Source: Sphingomonadaceae bacterium (GTDB taxonomy: Bacteria > Pseudomonadota > Alphaproteobacteria > Sphingomonadales > Sphingomonadaceae). From it: a DNA stretch of 7,129 nt. Position numbers and translations under genes: made by a program. Of this stretch, positions 1 to 7,079 are shown piece after piece. Below the pieces are notes generated by a model that saw nothing but the letters and a program-made list of their open reading frames with translations, did not search any database and was not told the DNA's origin. The stretch covers positions 1 to 7,129 of the forward strand of contig JAEMTM010000093.1 in assembly GCA_016462305.1 (NCBI GenBank), given 5' to 3'. Position 1 is the stretch's first letter; every line of letters begins with the position of its first letter.

Positions 1-2026
1 CGCGCTGCCCTTCTTCCTCTGACGTTGGCCGTTGATCGCGTCTGCCGCCAAGTGCGCGCTCGATAAAGGCATCATCCAGCGGCTCCGGCTCTGTCGTCGG
101 CGCAAGATTGGGGTCATCCATTATCGGGTCGCCTTCAATCGGCATACCATTTTCATCGAACAGCAGCATTTCATCTGCGCCAAGCAATGGCTCTTCACCC
201 TCAAGGGCTTCGGGGAAAGTCACCTCAGTGGCGAATTTCTCCACGGGGCGTCCGGCCACAGCGACGCGCATATAGGCTGCCCAAGCCCGCGCAGGGGCGC
301 GACCGCCTTCAAGGCCACCAATTGACCTGGCATCGTCGCGACCCATCCACACGCCGGTTGTAAGGCCGCTGGAGAAGCCCAGGAACCATCCGTCCTTGTT
401 GCTTGACGTTGTCCCTGTTTTGCCCGCGACGGGTCGGCCAATATTTGCGGCCCGCCCGGTGCCAGTGGCGACGGCGGTTTGCAACAAATCGGTCATTGCG
501 CCTGCAACCCAACCATCAACCAACTGCACAGAGCTTGACGGCTTTGCCGCATATAGAAGTTCACCGTCAATCGTAGTGACCTTTTTTATGCCATAAGGGG
601 TGACATTGCGTCCACCAGCCGCGACCGCCGCGAACGCCTGAGTCATATCGATAACGCGCGTGTCGGATGTGCCCAACACCATCGACGGCAGCGTGTTGAC
701 AGGGGTGGTGATCCCGAACCTGCGCGCCATATTGGCGATACTGCTGGTACCGACGTCTTGCCCGATTTGGGCAGCGACGGTGTTTTTGGAATAGGCAAAA
801 GCGGTACGAAGCGAAATCGCGCCAGCAAAATTGCCACCGCTGTTTTTAGGCTGCCAGCCTTCGATTTCGACGGGCTTGTCTTCCACCATGTCTTCAGGGC
901 GGTAACCTGCTTCCAACGCGGTAAGATAAACGAATAACTTCCACGCCGAACCCGGTTGGCGAACCGCGGAAACCGCGCGATTGTAATTGCTGGTAACATA
1001 ATCGGTACCGCCCACCATGGCCTTCACCGCGCCGTCGCGGTCAATCGACACCAATGCGCCTTGTGCGCCGCGCGGGGAATTTGCGGAAATCGCTGAAGTC
1101 GCGGCGCGCTGCATTTTCAGGTCCAGCGTCGTCCAGACATCGATTGGCTTTTCAGTTTCATTTATAAGGCCGTCCAACTGCGGCAAAACCCAATCTGTGA
1201 AGTAACGCACGCTGTCTTGCGGCGCTTCAGCGGCCAAGCGCACGTTGGCTGGTTCGACGGTAGCGGCCTCGGCTGCGGTAATCATCCCTGCATCCTGCAT
1301 GACTGCAACCACCACCTTCGCCCGGTCCAAGGCGGCCTGCGCATCGGCGGTGGGCGAATAGCGTGAGGGGGCCTTCACAAGACCTGCGATAATCGCGGCC
1401 TCGGCAAGGCTGATATCCTCTGCACCATGGTCAAAGAAACGGCGACTTGCGGCATCGACCCCATAAGCGCCGCCACCGAAATATACTTTATTCAAATAAA
1501 GTTCGAGGATCTGGTCCTTGGAGAATTTGGTTTCCATGGCCAAAGCAAGAATGACCTCGCGAATTTTGCGGCCAAACTCCTTGTTGCTGTTCAGATATAT
1601 GTTGCGTGCCAATTGTTGCGTGATGGTCGAACCGCCTTGCGTCCAGCGACCTTCAACGGCCCGCACATATACGGACCGGGTAATGCCAATGGGGTCAACA
1701 CCGGGGTGCATATAATAACGGCGATCTTCGACGGCGACCATCGCGTCCTTCATTTCGGACGGCAATTGGTCGATGGTCAGCCAACGTCCGAAACTCGGGC
1801 CAAGCGATTGCATGACAGTGCCGTCTGCCGCACGGATACGAATCATTTGCCCGTTGGGGGAGGCTTTCAGATCTTCAAAACTGTCGATTTCGCTGCGTGC
1901 AATCGCGACAAAAATGCCAAGAACTAGGACGCCCAGCAACGCCGCGATGACGCCCGCTTTGACAATGCGCAGCATCCATGATCCCATTGAACCACGTTCT
2001 TTCGAAATCTTGCGCACACGAGCCAT
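1..2026 (-). CDS. Bifunctional class A penicillin-binding protein (PBP1A family), 3' end off the window
   Basis: Polymerises lipid II into glycan strands and cross-links the stem peptides, acting in the periplasm from a single inner-membrane anchor. I translated 675 codons without a stop before the window edge. Visible parts: a basic cytoplasmic tail, a membrane segment at about residues 21-42, and a GT51 transglycosylase at about 75-265. GT51 motifs are EDRRYYMHPG (catalytic Glu100), GGSTITQQLARN (131-142), RKIRE (153-157), LELYLNKVYFGGGAYG (174-189) and AEAAIIAGLVKAPSRYSP (208-225). The transpeptidase runs from about 295 to 590, with the Ser360 nucleophile in SAWK, SKN at 413-415 and KTGT at 536-539. 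The spacing between these motifs leaves no room for the OB-like insert of E. coli PBP1A. After about 600 comes an acidic, Pro-containing tail, cut by the window edge. The start is ATG at 2026; an in-frame GTG directly precedes it and an ATG at 2074 overlaps the msrB stop, so the N-terminus is uncertain. No clear Shine-Dalgarno site is seen. Family assignment is very secure; the exact paralogue is not. Confidence 0.95.
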   Translation of the reverse strand, partial: MARVRKISKERGSMGSWMLRIVKAGVIAALLGVLVLGIFVAIARSEIDSFEDLKASPNGQMIRIRAADGTVMQSLGPSFGRWLTIDQLPSEMKDAMVAVEDRRYYMHPGVDPIGITRSVYVRAVEGRWTQGGSTITQQLARNIYLNSNKEFGRKIREVILALAMETKFSKDQILELYLNKVYFGGGAYGVDAASRRFFDHGAEDISLAEAAIIAGLVKAPSRYSPTADAQAALDRAKVVVAVMQDAGMITAAEAATVEPANVRLAAEAPQDSVRYFTDWVLPQLDGLINETEKPIDVWTTLDLKMQRAATSAISANSPRGAQGALVSIDRDGAVKAMVGGTDYVTSNYNRAVSAVRQPGSAWKLFVYLTALEAGYRPEDMVEDKPVEIEGWQPKNSGGNFAGAISLRTAFAYSKNTVAAQIGQDVGTSSIANMARRFGITTPVNTLPSMVLGTSDTRVIDMTQAFAAVAAGGRNVTPYGIKKVTTIDGELLYAAKPSSSVQLVDGWVAGAMTDLLQTAVATGTGRAANIGRPVAGKTGTTSSNKDGWFLGFSSGLTTGVWMGRDDARSIGGLEGGRAPARAWAAYMRVAVAGRPVEKFATEVTFPEALEGEEPLLGADEMLLFDENGMPIEGDPIMDDPNLAPTTEPEPLDDAFIERALGGRRDQRPTSEEEGQR

Positions 2027-2031
2027 CACCC

Positions 2032-2046
2032 GACTGTTACCCAGTC
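2032..2046 (-). repeat. Small inverted repeat just upstream of the PBP start
   Basis: The minus strand reads GACTG-GGTAA-CAGTC, a 5-bp stem with a 5-base loop, ending 5 bases before the preferred ATG at 2026. It fills most of the 44-base msrB-PBP spacer, where a ribosome binding site would be expected. There is no T-run, so it is not an intrinsic terminator. It could be a small translational hairpin, coding sequence if the ATG at 2074 is the true start, or chance. Confidence 0.3.
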
Positions 2047-2070
2047 CCGTAACCGCCGACAAGCGCCTTA

Positions 2071-2463
2071 TCATTCAGGATCGAATGCAAGCGCGGCGCT
2101 GTTGATGCAGTAACGCAGGCCAGTCGGTCCAGGCCCATCGGGGAAGACATGGCCCAAATGCCCCGCACATGCGGCACAGCGCACTTCAATGCGGACCATG
2201 CCGTGCGATGTATCGCGGTGCTCTTCAACGGCATCATTGTCTGCGGGCGCGGTAAAGCTAGGCCAACCCGAACCGCTGTCAAATTTCGTGTCCGAAGCAA
2301 ACAGGGTAGTATCACATCCGGCGCAGCGAAATTCGCCTTCGCGCTTTTCATCGGTCAGTTTGCCCGCAAAGGCGCGTTCAGTGCCTGCCTCCCGCAGGAC
2401 ATGATATTGAACGGGGTCCAATACTGCCCGCCATTCCGCATCGGATTTGATAATTTTTTCCAT
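2071..2463 (-). CDS. msrB: Peptide-methionine (R)-S-oxide reductase
   Basis: Reduces the R-epimer of methionine sulfoxide in proteins, repairing oxidative damage. There is no signal peptide, so it is expected in the cytoplasm. The 130-residue product is a complete single-domain MsrB. Zinc ligands are two CxxC pairs, C47/C50 (CAGC) and C96/C99 (CAAC). GWPSF lies at 66-70, the HLGHVFPDGP strand at 102-111, and catalytic Cys119 sits in RYCINSA. The position just before GWPSF is Ser65 (DSGSGWPSF), where several family members have the resolving Cys, so regeneration probably does not use that disulfide. The ATG at 2463 was chosen because AAAGG lies 9 bases upstream; a longer frame from a TTG at 2505 adds 14 residues without homology value. 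It lies 104 bases after holA and 44 bases before the PBP gene, so it may be read through with the upstream operon or have its own promoter. Very secure. Confidence 0.97.
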   Translation of the reverse strand: MEKIIKSDAEWRAVLDPVQYHVLREAGTERAFAGKLTDEKREGEFRCAGCDTTLFASDTKFDSGSGWPSFTAPADNDAVEEHRDTSHGMVRIEVRCAACAGHLGHVFPDGPGPTGLRYCINSAALAFDPE

Positions 2464-2567
2464 GAAAAGATACCTTTCGTGAGAATGATGTGGGGGCAGC
2501 GGCAAAGCGGTTCAAGGTGCTGGCGTATGCATGATTTCCTGAAATCTGCGCAAGTCGCGCACATTGG
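2464..2567 (-). other. holA-msrB intergenic spacer with two adjacent dyads
   Basis: This is the longest spacer within the gene array and the only plausible break between the leuS operon and msrB-PBP. On the minus strand it holds TGCGC-GACTT-GCGCA (2547-2561, 5-bp stem), followed at once by GATTTC-AG-GAAATC (2533-2546, 6-bp arms around 2 bases). Neither is followed by a T-run, so a classical intrinsic terminator is not supported. TTGCGC (in the first dyad) and TTGAAC further down could be -35-like elements, but no convincing -10 box sits at the right distance. A transcription break or an operator for msrB is possible but unproven. Confidence 0.35.
2473..2477 (-). promoter_or_regulatory. Shine-Dalgarno site of msrB
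   Basis: The minus strand reads AAAGG, 9 bases before the ATG at 2463. It supports this start over the upstream in-frame TTG at 2505, which would place the site inside the coding region. Confidence 0.65.
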
Positions 2568-3590
2568 TCAGCCGCGACGTGCTGCGGCACGGGCGATGCG
2601 GACGAGTTCTTCTTCCAATATGGTCACGGCAAGCCCTTCGCGGACGTGCATCAACTTTGCCTCAACCTCAAGCAAATGGCTGTTGAGCCCTGCAAGCCGA
2701 ACCGATGGCCAGCGCATAAGCTGCTGTGCGAAGCTGTCGGCATCTTTCCAGAATATCGAACGCGTTGCCTTAACCACTGCGCCGGGATTTGCGCCATTGT
2801 CGACTTTTGTCCGCATCGCGGCGAGCAATGTTGCGCGGCGTTGCATGGCGCGGATGATACGGATGGCATCAACACCCATGTCGCGCGCGGCGGTCAGTTC
2901 GCGGCCCGTACCGCGCAAGTCACCGCCCATCACGACATGGACGAGGCCGTTGATATTTTCCTCACCAGTTTCCGCCGATAACGCCTCAAATATTGCTATT
3001 TCGACCGTGGCGGGACGCTGCGGTGACGCATCATAATAGAGCGATAGCTTTTCAATTTCGGCTTGGGCTAGCTTGCGGTCTTGCCCTGTGTAGCGGGCGA
3101 TACGTGCGGCAAGTGGCCGATCGATCTTCAACCCGGTTGTGGCGGCAAAGGCCATGACTGCGGCGGCGGCGTCGCCTTCTTCGGGTAAATAACAGATGTG
3201 CACCATGGCGCGCGGATGCGCTTCCAGCAACTTTCGCAATTTGCTGGCCTTGGTCAGGTTACCGGCGGTTGCGATAACCGGGTTTACCTCGCCTTCCAGT
3301 GATAGCAAATTTTCGACTGCGGCTAAGCCCTCTTCGCGGCGGAAATTGAGCCGGATATGTCTTTTGTCGCCGAACAGCGATAGTGCAGATGCCTCGTCTG
3401 CCAACAAGGCCGGGTCATTGCGGATCAGGTCGCTGTCGATATCAATGCGTTCCGAGCCTGCCAACTGCGCCGACATTTGCCCGGCAATATCGGCGACAGC
3501 CGATTCATCCTGCCCGAATATGAAAAACAGCCGGACATCCTGACGTGCACTTATAGCACTGATAAAACTACGTTCTTTTGCGCTACTCAT
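2568..3590 (-). CDS. holA: DNA polymerase III subunit delta
   Basis: The delta subunit opens the beta sliding clamp as part of the clamp loader during chromosome replication. The 340-residue protein has the usual family length. The N-terminal region begins with the beta strand FFIFGQDES (22-30), the degenerate nucleotide-binding-like start of delta, followed by the strand and helix pattern of domain I to about 140. Next come a three-helix lid region containing ARIARYTGQDRKLAQAEIEKL (about 162-182) and the C-terminal helical collar domain (about 210-340), including MQRRATLLAAMR (249-260) and LMRWPSVRLAGLNSHLLEVEAK (291-312), typical of the delta C-terminus. As in the family, no functional Walker A is visible. 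The ATG overlaps the lptE stop codon in ATGA and has no strong Shine-Dalgarno site, so coupled translation is expected. The stop is TGA. The family is divergent, but length, motifs and position after leuS-lptE agree. Confidence 0.93.
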   Translation of the reverse strand: MSSAKERSFISAISARQDVRLFFIFGQDESAVADIAGQMSAQLAGSERIDIDSDLIRNDPALLADEASALSLFGDKRHIRLNFRREEGLAAVENLLSLEGEVNPVIATAGNLTKASKLRKLLEAHPRAMVHICYLPEEGDAAAAVMAFAATTGLKIDRPLAARIARYTGQDRKLAQAEIEKLSLYYDASPQRPATVEIAIFEALSAETGEENINGLVHVVMGGDLRGTGRELTAARDMGVDAIRIIRAMQRRATLLAAMRTKVDNGANPGAVVKATRSIFWKDADSFAQQLMRWPSVRLAGLNSHLLEVEAKLMHVREGLAVTILEEELVRIARAAARRG

Positions 3591-4075
3591 TCGCCGCGAG
3601 CGTAAATGGAAAGCCGCGTGACAATCTGATCCGCAACCTTTTGCGTCAGATTTTCAAGTGCGCTGTTTTCGCCAGCGATCGTTGCATATTCGGAGCTGAC
3701 CACGTCGATGCCAGCGTCCGATCCGGCGGTGGTATCCAGCACAGTCTCACCCGTCTCGACGGAAATAAGCTGATAGCGCGCACGTAATGTCCGACGTTCA
3801 CGCGTGACCGTATCATCCGCGCGCACGCCGAAACCTTCAATTTGGTCATCAAGGACAACAACCAAGCGGAACTGGGCAATATTGCTGTTCTGAGCGCCAA
3901 GCCGGTCGGTCAATGCATTGCGCATCAGCCAACCATTTTTGCCCTCGATTGGCGCGACGCTGATGGTCCCCAATGCACGCGCCACGGCCCCTTTTGACCC
4001 GCCGCTATACAATGGCTGCAATCCGCATGCGGGCAGCAGGAAAGCAAGCATCAAGGGGGCGAAGAAACGGTTCAT
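3587..4075 (-). CDS. lptE: LPS-assembly lipoprotein LptE
   Basis: LptE is an outer-membrane lipoprotein that plugs the LptD barrel and helps deliver lipopolysaccharide to the cell surface. The 162-residue product starts with a short lipoprotein signal peptide; the lipobox LPAC puts the lipidated Cys at residue 17. Residue +2 is Gly rather than Asp, consistent with outer-membrane sorting. The mature protein begins CGLQPLY, the hallmark of alphaproteobacterial LptE. The rest fits the LptE fold: a strand around ISVAPIEG (38-45), helix MRNALTDRL (51-59), strands FRLVVVLDD (69-77) and LRARYQLIS (97-105), and a C-terminal helix ENLTQKVADQIVTRLSIYA (141-159). Its ATG overlaps the leuS TGA by 4 bases and its own TGA overlaps the holA ATG the same way, so translation is very likely coupled on both sides. 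The stretch between the lipobox and the C-terminal helix is poorly conserved in the family, so the call rests on N-terminus, size and context. Confidence 0.92.
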   Translation of the reverse strand: MNRFFAPLMLAFLLPACGLQPLYSGGSKGAVARALGTISVAPIEGKNGWLMRNALTDRLGAQNSNIAQFRLVVVLDDQIEGFGVRADDTVTRERRTLRARYQLISVETGETVLDTTAGSDAGIDVVSSEYATIAGENSALENLTQKVADQIVTRLSIYARGE

Positions 4076-6597
4076 AAGACGATGTTGACCAGCCTATCGG
4101 GAACGACGATGATTTTTTTAATATCGCCGCCGTCCATGGCAATCTGAACCTTTTGGCTGGCCAGCGCAAGCGTCTCTATCTCGGCCTGCGGCAAGCCCTT
4201 GGCGACCGTGATCGTATCACGCAATTTGCCCCTGACCTGAATGGCGATGGTAACCTCGTCCTCTTCAAGCAGGGCCGGGTCAACCGCTGGCCATGCGGCG
4301 TCGGCGATCAGGCCGCCACCCAGTTCCGCGCCAAGCTGCGTCCAGGCTTCTTCGGCCAAATGCGGGACCATGGGTGATGACAGCAATAGGATCGTGCGGA
4401 TGGCAGAATCGCGGCTGGCCGAAGGCGCGGCTTTTTCAATAATGTTGGCCAGATCGTAAATCTTGGCCACGGCCTTGTTAAAGGCCAGCGCCTCAATATC
4501 TGCGCCGACGCCAGCGATCACCTGATGCGTTTTGCGGTCCAATGCCTTGTCCGCGCCATCCGCACCGCTCACTTGTGCTGTCAGACGCCAGAGCCGCTGC
4601 ACAAAGCGCCAGCAGCCCTCAATGCCTGCTTCGGACCATTCCAGATCGCGTTCGGGCGGGCTGTCGGACAGCATGAACCAGCGCACGGCATCGGCGCCAT
4701 ATTGGTCCACAATGTCATCGGGATCGACGACATTCTTTTTCGACTTGGACATTTTCTCGATACGGCCAGCAACCGCTTGTGCGCCGCTATCGATGATGGT
4801 CCAGATGTCGCCTTCGCGGCGCACCTGATCGGGGCTCAGCCAACTGCCCTTTGCGTCCTGATAGGTTTGGTGCGTAACCATGCCTTGCGTGAACAAAGAC
4901 GCAAATGGCTCCTGCACGTCGATCAAGTCAATATGGTTCAATGCCCGCGTCCAGAAACGGGCATAGAGCAAGTGCAAAATGGCATGTTCCACGCCGCCAA
5001 TATATTGGTCCACCGGAAGCCATTTTTCCGCAACTGTGCGGTCAAATGGCTTGTCATGTGGCTGGCTGGCAAAGCGGATGAAATACCAGCTTGAATCGAC
5101 AAAAGTATCGAGCGTGTCGGTTTCGCGCCGTGCAGGCTGACCGCAGCTTGGGCAATCGACCTTGCTCCAGCTTGGGTGCCGATCCAGCGGGTTGCCGGGA
5201 ATGTCGAAACTGACATCTTCGGGCAAGATTACGGGCAATTGGTCATCGGGCACCGGCACCGCGCCGCAGGTCGGACAATGGATGATGGGGATGGGCGTCC
5301 CCCAATAACGCTGACGCGAAACGCCCCAGTCGCGCAGGCGATATTGCGTTTGGCCAATGCCCCAGCCTTCGGCCTGTGCGCGTGCGATGACATCGGCCTT
5401 CGCCTGATCGATCGTCATGCCATTCATCCAGCGCGAATTGACGATTGTGCCGGGGCCGGTGAAAGCAACATCGCCGGCAAAGCTGCTATCGGTCACATCG
5501 CCATCGCCGACAACGCGGGTGACGGGCAAAGCATATTTGCGCGCAAAATCAAGGTCGCGCTGGTCATGCGCGGGGCAGCCAAAGACGGCGCCAGTGCCAT
5601 AGTCCATCAACACGAAGTTCGCGACATAGACCGGCAAATGCCAGCTTGCATCGAGCGGATGTTCGACGGTCAAGCCTGTATCAAACCCCCGCTTTTCGGC
5701 GGTTTCAATATCGGCAGCAGTCGTTCCGCCCTTGCGACATTCCTCGATAAACGCTTGCAAGTCGGGGGCATTGGCGGCCAGCTTTTGCGCGACGGGGTGG
5801 TCGGCGGCAATGGCAACAAAACTTGCGCCGAACATGGTATCAGGCCGCGTTGTAAACACGTCGATGCCGCCATTCCCCCCGGGAAAACCGAAGGTGCATT
5901 TCAAGCCCTGCGATTTGCCGATCCAGTTTTCCTGCATCAACCGCACCTTGTCCGGCCATTGGTCAAGCGAACCAAGGCCATTGAGCAGTTCATCTGCAAA
6001 GTCGGTGATTTTGAGGAACCATTGGCTCAGCTTGCGGCGTTCAACCGGCGCGCCGGAGCGCCAGCCCTTGCCGTCGATGACTTGTTCATTGGCGAGCACG
6101 GTCATGTCAACCGGGTCCCAGTTTACCGCAGATTCCTTGCGATAGACCAAGCCAGCGGCATATAGTTTCAGGAACAGGGCCTGTTCATGGCCATAATATT
6201 CAGGCTCGCAGGTCGCAAGCTCGCGCGTCCAGTCAATCGCAAAGCCAAGCCGTTTCAACTGCGCCTTCATGTTTGCGATATTGTCGCGGGTCCAGCCGCC
6301 GGGGTGGACGTTCTTTTCCATCGCCGCATTTTCGGCGGGCATACCAAAGGCGTCCCAACCCATGGGATGCAACACCTCATGCCCCGTCATCCGTTTGTAG
6401 CGCGCCAGCACATCGCCCATGGTGTAATTGCGGACATGGCCAATATGGATGCGGCCCGAAGGATAGGGAAACATCTCAAGGACATAAGCGCGCGGCTTGG
6501 CCGAATTATCATCCGCGACGAAGCTGCTGCGTTCTTCCCAAATATTTTGCCACCGCGCGTCGGCGACGTGCGGGTTAAAGCGCTCTTCGTTGGACAT
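4072..6597 (-). CDS. leuS: Leucyl-tRNA synthetase
   Basis: Class Ia synthetase that charges tRNA-Leu with leucine and hydrolyses mischarged tRNA; cytoplasmic and essential. The protein is 841 residues, near the usual bacterial length. The catalytic Rossmann fold shows the HIGH motif at 51-54 (GRIHIGHVRNYTMGD) and KMSKS at 615-619. The CP1 editing domain (about 225-425) has the threonine-rich TTRPDTMFGAS (249-259) and GCPAHDQRDLDFA, where Asp345 is the residue that contacts the amino group in editing. A zinc knuckle with two CxxC pairs (C441/C444 and C482/C485) is complete; E. coli LeuRS, from memory, lacks the second pair. DTFVDSSWYF and GGVEHAILHLLYARF follow, then the anticodon-binding helical domain (about 660-780) and the C-terminal tRNA-binding domain ending VPDRLVNIVL. 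The ATG lies 5 bases after the DUF3576 stop with only weak Shine-Dalgarno complementarity. The 3' end overlaps lptE. No lesion was seen. Assignment is certain. Confidence 0.99.
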   Translation of the reverse strand: MSNEERFNPHVADARWQNIWEERSSFVADDNSAKPRAYVLEMFPYPSGRIHIGHVRNYTMGDVLARYKRMTGHEVLHPMGWDAFGMPAENAAMEKNVHPGGWTRDNIANMKAQLKRLGFAIDWTRELATCEPEYYGHEQALFLKLYAAGLVYRKESAVNWDPVDMTVLANEQVIDGKGWRSGAPVERRKLSQWFLKITDFADELLNGLGSLDQWPDKVRLMQENWIGKSQGLKCTFGFPGGNGGIDVFTTRPDTMFGASFVAIAADHPVAQKLAANAPDLQAFIEECRKGGTTAADIETAEKRGFDTGLTVEHPLDASWHLPVYVANFVLMDYGTGAVFGCPAHDQRDLDFARKYALPVTRVVGDGDVTDSSFAGDVAFTGPGTIVNSRWMNGMTIDQAKADVIARAQAEGWGIGQTQYRLRDWGVSRQRYWGTPIPIIHCPTCGAVPVPDDQLPVILPEDVSFDIPGNPLDRHPSWSKVDCPSCGQPARRETDTLDTFVDSSWYFIRFASQPHDKPFDRTVAEKWLPVDQYIGGVEHAILHLLYARFWTRALNHIDLIDVQEPFASLFTQGMVTHQTYQDAKGSWLSPDQVRREGDIWTIIDSGAQAVAGRIEKMSKSKKNVVDPDDIVDQYGADAVRWFMLSDSPPERDLEWSEAGIEGCWRFVQRLWRLTAQVSGADGADKALDRKTHQVIAGVGADIEALAFNKAVAKIYDLANIIEKAAPSASRDSAIRTILLLSSPMVPHLAEEAWTQLGAELGGGLIADAAWPAVDPALLEEDEVTIAIQVRGKLRDTITVAKGLPQAEIETLALASQKVQIAMDGGDIKKIIVVPDRLVNIVL

Positions 6598-6602
6598 AGA
6601 AA

Positions 6603-7046
6603 TTACCCGGTGATGGACGACCGACGAAGGTCACGCGCCTTGGTGAGGATGACGGCCTCCAGCTTTTGCACCGTGGCGGCACGTAATGGTGCCGCGACCC
6701 ACTGGCCATTTTGCGAGACTTCACGGCTGCCGGCCACGCGCAAGGCGTCTGCGCGCAGGTCTTGATCCAGGATCGACACGGTCAGCTTTACGCGTTCGCC
6801 GGGGCTTTGCGGGTTTACATACCAATCGGTAACGATGACGCCACCCGACGAATCGGTCTGCACCAACGGCATGAACGACAAGGCATCAAGCGATGCGCGC
6901 CACAAATAGCTGTTGACGCCAATATTGGTGACCTGGCTGGCCGCGAGGTCCGCCTTTGGACGTTCCCTGCCGCCGCAGCCGGAAAGCAGGCCTAAGCTAA
7001 TTAAGCTGCCGGTCGCAATGATAAGTGCCAGGCGAGTATTGCGCAT
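6603..7046 (-). CDS. DUF3576 family lipoprotein of unknown function
   Basis: A 147-residue predicted lipoprotein. The signal peptide is basic at MRNTR, hydrophobic over about 6-20, and has the lipobox LSGC with lipidated Cys24. Gly at +2 predicts sorting to the outer membrane, facing the periplasm. The mature part carries the DUF3576 signature IGVNSYLWRASLDALSFMPL (42-61) followed by GGVIVTDWY (68-76). Then come the strand-like RVKLTVSILDQDLRADALRV (85-104), NGQWV (113-117) and a C-terminal helix VQKLEAVILTKARDLRR (126-142). The ATG at 7046 was chosen because AAGGA lies 6 bases upstream and the signal peptide begins there; the TTG at 7106 would add 20 unlike residues and cover the promoter. 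It is the first gene of the operon with leuS, lptE and holA. Its function is unknown. Association with lptE and the lipid anchor suggest, by inference only, a cell-envelope role. Confidence 0.9.
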   Translation of the reverse strand: MRNTRLALIIATGSLISLGLLSGCGGRERPKADLAASQVTNIGVNSYLWRASLDALSFMPLVQTDSSGGVIVTDWYVNPQSPGERVKLTVSILDQDLRADALRVAGSREVSQNGQWVAAPLRAATVQKLEAVILTKARDLRRSSITG

Positions 7047-7052
7047 AAAATG

Positions 7053-7057
7053 TCCTT
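7053..7057 (-). promoter_or_regulatory. Shine-Dalgarno site of the DUF3576 gene
   Basis: The minus strand reads AAGGA, 6 bases before the ATG at 7046. It is the best ribosome binding site in the window, as expected for the first gene of a coupled operon, and it fixes the start over the upstream TTG at 7106. Confidence 0.75.
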
Positions 7058-7079
7058 GAACAATGGAATATTGGAAGCC

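Noticed and set aside
1427..1927. A 166-codon plus-strand open frame antisense to the transglycosylase domain
   Set aside because: The minus strand here encodes all five GT51 motifs without interruption; the plus frame has no motif support.
1..2026. Possible frameshift or pseudogene, because only short complete minus-strand frames are apparent at the left end
   Set aside because: Direct translation gives 675 uninterrupted codons with all catalytic motifs; the frame just has no stop inside the window.
2355..2564. A 69-codon minus-strand frame starting MCATCADF in the holA-msrB spacer, considered as a small Cys-rich protein
   Set aside because: Most of it overlaps the 5' part of msrB in another frame, there is no Shine-Dalgarno site before its start, and the Cys codons in the spacer look incidental.
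2149..3036. A 295-codon plus-strand open frame across msrB and holA
   Set aside because: It is antisense to two well-supported genes and the spacer between them, and its translation shows no family features.
4113..4119. A seven-A run near the 3' end of leuS, considered as a slippery site making a LeuS-LptE fusion
   Set aside because: LptE is in the -1 frame, but a -1 slip here meets TAG within seven codons, before lptE. The run simply encodes Ile-Lys-Lys-Ile in a normal LeuRS C-terminus.
5176..6165. A 329-codon plus-strand open frame inside leuS
   Set aside because: It lies wholly antisense to an intact, motif-complete leuS, has no recognisable motif, and is the kind of shadow frame expected in GC-rich codon-biased genes.
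7047..7079. T-box or leucine attenuator ahead of leuS
   Set aside because: The leader from the candidate start to the first gene is only about 25-30 bases, has no run of Leu codons, and leuS is not the first gene.
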